The notes under the pieces are model-generated. The model did no database searches, was not told the DNA's origin, and saw only the letters and a list, made by a program, of their open reading frames with translations. The translations under genes were made by a program, and so were the position numbers. Positions 61,646-64,000 of a DNA stretch of 64,000 nt are shown one piece after another. Origin of the DNA: Flavobacterium paronense (lineage in GTDB: Bacteria; Bacteroidota; Bacteroidia; Flavobacteriales; Flavobacteriaceae); assembly GCF_030409795.1 (NCBI RefSeq), contig NZ_JAUFQN010000019.1, forward strand, positions 1,302,001 through 1,366,000, in the 5' to 3' direction. The first letter of the stretch is position 1; every line of letters starts with the position of its first letter.

Positions 61646-61940
61646 ACATCATTTTCATATTTATCTAAAGCCTAACTACTAATTGCAGTTAGTTTTTTCA
61701 TGCTTTATTCTCAAAATAATTGTCTTAAAAATTCTATTTCTCTAAATCATTTCCATTCTACTAAAATATCCATATATTTTAAGAAAAGACTTTGCTATAA
61801 AAAAGCAAAAAGGTATTTTTACGATTCTATAAATTTAGTTTAGCATAATGCGATGCGCAAAGAACAAGATTTGATATTAAAAGGAATACTGCCTGTGGCA
61901 GTCAGGTATACAAGCTTTAGCTTGTCATAATATAATTGGA
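61646..61940. other. Intergenic stretch with small hairpins
   Basis: A 295-bp gap. A weak terminator-like stem CTAACT/AGTTAG (61672-61692) with a T-run follows the DUF2231-like gene. A tandem hairpin pair lies at 61888-61925, right before the esterase gene. No open frame of note. Confidence 0.55.
61888..61925. repeat. Tandem hairpin element upstream of the esterase gene
   Basis: ACTGCCtgtGGCAGT (61888-61902) and ACAAGCTttAGCTTGT (61910-61925) are two adjacent perfect small palindromes. They end 15 bp before the ATG at 61941, so they lie in the leader or the promoter. Confidence 0.7.
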
Positions 61941-63083
61941 ATGAGTAAAGAACAAAGCAACCTGGAAGAAGATTTAGAAATTAAAAATATCATTGAACCC
62001 CAACTCAATATTATTCTCACCACCGACGAAGATGATGAACGTCCGGTTTATATTTCAGGTAATTTCAATAATTGGGTAACCCAGGACAAGAAATTTGAAA
62101 TGGAAAAAGTAGGACAGGGTTTGTATCACTTCAAGTTTGAAAACGATTTTGTCTATCCCGAAGAATTGTTATATAAGTTTACCCGTGGTGATTGGAGCGA
62201 AGTAGAAATTGATAAATATGGAAACCGAACCGAAAACCGTTCGTGTAAAAAACACAATGGCGTTCACAAAGAGCATGTTGCCAAATGGCGTCACAATTGG
62301 TTACCCTTCAAATCAAAGTTTTTGCCAAAAGTGCATCTGATTTCAGAAGAGTTTGAAATTCCACAGCTGAATAAAACCCGCAGAGTTTGGGCATTGCTGC
62401 CACATGATTATGAAACTTCAGCGGAACGTTATCCGGTTCTTTATTTGCAGGATGCACAGAATTTATTCAATGAAAAAGCCAAATATGGCAACTGGGAAAT
62501 TGATAAAAAATTGGCGGTAATGGCTGAATATAATATTGGTAAAATCATTGTTGTTGCTGTTGAGCATGCTGAGAAAGAACGCATAAAAGAATACAATGTT
62601 GGGAATACAGTGCTTGGAAATGGGCAAGGAAAAAAATACATTCGCTTTTTAACAGAAACGCTAAAACCATTTGTTGATTCCAATTTCAGAACCAAAACCG
62701 ATAGAGAAAGTACAGGAATAGGAGGAAGCTCCATGGGTGGATTGGTTAGTATTTTTTCTGGAATTATGTATCCGGAAATGTTTGGGAAATTGATGATTTT
62801 TTCGCCTTCACTTTGGGTTGTCCCAAAAATCAACTTGTCTTTTTTAGATATGGATGAACCTCAAAATACAAGGATTTATCTATATGCCGGAGGTGATGAA
62901 AGTGCTACAATGATTGACCATGTCAAGAATTTTAAGAAACGATTATTAAAAAAAGAAGGCTACACCGATTTGATGAAAGTGCATGTAAGTATTAATATGC
63001 AAGGCAAACACAACGAAGTATATTGGAGTGATGAATTTCCGAAAGCTATCGAATGGTTGTATTTTAGTAACAAAGAAGAATAA
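61941..63083 (+). CDS. Esterase-family protein with N-terminal E-set domain
   Basis: A 380-residue cytoplasmic-type protein. Residues about 20-115 form an E-set/CBM48-like domain (VYISGNFNNWVTQDKKFEM). Residues about 125-375 form an alpha/beta-hydrolase of the enterochelin-esterase/D-type: RRVWALLPHDYETSAERYPV, nucleophile elbow GGSSMGGLVSIFSG, and His in GKHNEVYWSDEF. Family members hydrolyse ester bonds in siderophores, acyl sugars or feruloyl groups. The substrate is unknown. Confidence 0.87.
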   Translation: MSKEQSNLEEDLEIKNIIEPQLNIILTTDEDDERPVYISGNFNNWVTQDKKFEMEKVGQGLYHFKFENDFVYPEELLYKFTRGDWSEVEIDKYGNRTENRSCKKHNGVHKEHVAKWRHNWLPFKSKFLPKVHLISEEFEIPQLNKTRRVWALLPHDYETSAERYPVLYLQDAQNLFNEKAKYGNWEIDKKLAVMAEYNIGKIIVVAVEHAEKERIKEYNVGNTVLGNGQGKKYIRFLTETLKPFVDSNFRTKTDRESTGIGGSSMGGLVSIFSGIMYPEMFGKLMIFSPSLWVVPKINLSFLDMDEPQNTRIYLYAGGDESATMIDHVKNFKKRLLKKEGYTDLMKVHVSINMQGKHNEVYWSDEFPKAIEWLYFSNKEE

Positions 63084-63109
63084 TAGAATTCTAAAATGAA
63101 CCACATAAA

Positions 63110-63154
63110 AACATAGTGTTTTATAGAAAGCTATAAAATTTTAAAATCTATGTT
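63110..63154. repeat. Palindromic element before the aminopeptidase gene
   Basis: Outer arms AACATAG/CTATGTT (63110-63116, 63148-63154) and inner arms TTTTATAG/CTATAAAA (63119-63126, 63131-63138) form an imperfect hairpin with a short AAAG loop. It sits between the esterase stop and the next ATG. It resembles common dispersed repeats of flavobacteria (from memory). Confidence 0.6.
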
Positions 63155-63177
63155 GCTATGGGGTTAAAAATAACAAT

Positions 63178-64000
63178 ATGAAAATTAAAAAAATACAAAA
63201 CCTAGATAATTTCACAGGAACGATATTAATTCCCGTTTTCGAAACAACTGCCAAAAGTATTGTTCCAATAGAATATCATGGAGTTACAGTATATTCTCAA
63301 GTGTTTTACGGTAAAAAAGACACCCATTATCTAGTAGAAAAATACGATTGTACTCATGTATTTATTGGCCTTGGAAAAGAGCAGGATTATAAATCATTAA
63401 AAACAATTTTCAGAAGAATTGCTGCTAAGCAAAAAGAAGTTTTTGCTAAAAATGTCATTGTAGTTATTCCAGAATCATTTTTGCCAAATCAAGTTGAAGC
63501 TGCAATTTCAGGATTGTTATTAGGAACATATGATTTGGGTCATTATAAGAAAAAAGAACTTCATCCATTTTTGAATACGGATTTTGAATTGAATTATATA
63601 TCCAATAAAGATATCGAAGAAGCAATAACTAAAGGAATTAAAATCGCCAACGCACAACTTGAAACTTTTGCCTTAGTGGATTTGCCACCAAACAAGATTA
63701 CACCTAAATATTTAGCCCATTGGGCAACCGAAACCGGAGCAAAATATGGTTTTGAAGTTACTGTTTTTGGGAAAGACAAAGCTACAGAAGTTGGTTTACA
63801 TTCGTTTCTTTCCGTTGGAAAAGGAAGTGCACAAGAACCACAATTTATCATAATGGAATATAAACCGGACAATGCCAAAAAACACATTGGTTTGGTTGGA
63901 AAAGGAATTACGTTTGACACTGGCGGCTTAAATATTAAAACTGCTGGAATGGTTCAAATGAAATGTGATATGGCTGGCGGTGCTGCAATACTCGGCGCGA
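63178..64000 (+). CDS. Leucyl aminopeptidase, M17 family (5' part)
   Basis: The frame runs off the right edge after about 274 residues (family about 460-500). The N-terminal domain lacks a signal peptide. Approaching the edge the catalytic domain starts with LVGKGITFDTGGLNIKT and KCDMAGGAAILGA, including the metal-site Lys and Asp of the first motif and the second metal Asp. It is a cytoplasmic two-metal aminopeptidase that removes N-terminal residues. The absence of a frameshift up to the edge suggests an intact gene. Confidence 0.93.
   Translation, partial: MKIKKIQNLDNFTGTILIPVFETTAKSIVPIEYHGVTVYSQVFYGKKDTHYLVEKYDCTHVFIGLGKEQDYKSLKTIFRRIAAKQKEVFAKNVIVVIPESFLPNQVEAAISGLLLGTYDLGHYKKKELHPFLNTDFELNYISNKDIEEAITKGIKIANAQLETFALVDLPPNKITPKYLAHWATETGAKYGFEVTVFGKDKATEVGLHSFLSVGKGSAQEPQFIIMEYKPDNAKKHIGLVGKGITFDTGGLNIKTAGMVQMKCDMAGGAAILGA

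Noticed and set aside
62441..62833. 130-residue minus-strand frame inside the esterase gene
   Set aside because: Shadow frame on the opposite strand of a gene with clear hydrolase motifs.
63594..63920. 108-residue minus-strand frame inside the aminopeptidase gene
   Set aside because: The plus-strand M17 motifs explain this DNA; the antisense frame has no support.

Overview
The window looks like a chromosomal segment of a Flavobacterium-type member of the Bacteroidota. The evidence is AT-rich DNA, several secreted proteins ending in type IX secretion (T9SS) type A sorting tails, a fused LpxC-FabZ protein, a bacillithiol-type BshA, promoter-like TAnnTTTG motifs just upstream of several genes, and weak ribosome binding sites throughout. 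No rRNA, tRNA, CRISPR array, transposase or phage gene was seen.

Layout. 1-5652: a plus-strand lipid A and housekeeping run (lpxD 3' end, lpxC/fabZ, lpxA, efp, a second LpxD-like gene, a SnoaL-like protein, sucD). 5746-12946: three tandem paralogous secreted leucine-rich-repeat proteins with homogenised 3' ends. 13080-13601: a lone helix-turn-helix regulator behind a symmetric four-site operator-like sequence. 13632-22084: a nine-gene minus-strand cluster. It begins with an ECF sigma factor, a small one-TM putative anti-sigma protein and a CnrX/Spy-like periplasmic sensor. It continues with an MbnP-type copper protein, a MauG/MbnH-type diheme enzyme, a multicopper oxidase, a thioredoxin-fold protein, a YHYH protein and an arylsulfotransferase. 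I regard this as the most interesting system in the window: a metal-responsive extracytoplasmic copper/oxidation module.

22300-36016: mostly housekeeping genes (fabG, bshA, aroC, a dicarboxylate/glutamate symporter, a T9SS adhesin-like protein, a DCC thiol protein, MutS2 without Smr, ung) plus hypothetical membrane proteins. 36018-48424: a long minus-strand run of lipoproteins, outer-membrane proteins, a transglutaminase-like protein, an orphan binding protein, GNAT, DinB, a nucleoside phosphorylase, SUI1, a cyclophilin, an erythromycin-esterase-like protein, a second ECF sigma module with a tiny coupled membrane protein, a hydrolase and a DUF6266-like protein. Palindromic intergenic elements, some resembling attC sites, are scattered through it. 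48425-49140 is a repeat-rich non-coding stretch.

49141-64000: a fused 2-oxoacid dehydrogenase E1, a divergent cytosolic trypsin-like protease, an SGNH-like/MBOAT pair for O-acylation, a lipid-A-type PAP2 phosphatase plus phosphoethanolamine transferase, a Rieske lipoprotein, an OmpR-type two-component system, a DUF2231-like membrane protein, an esterase and the start of an M17 aminopeptidase. The lipid A synthesis genes at the left edge and the probable lipid A modifying pair at 55.7-58.1 kb act on the same outer-membrane product. Function calls rest on visible motifs and remembered families; no database search was run.
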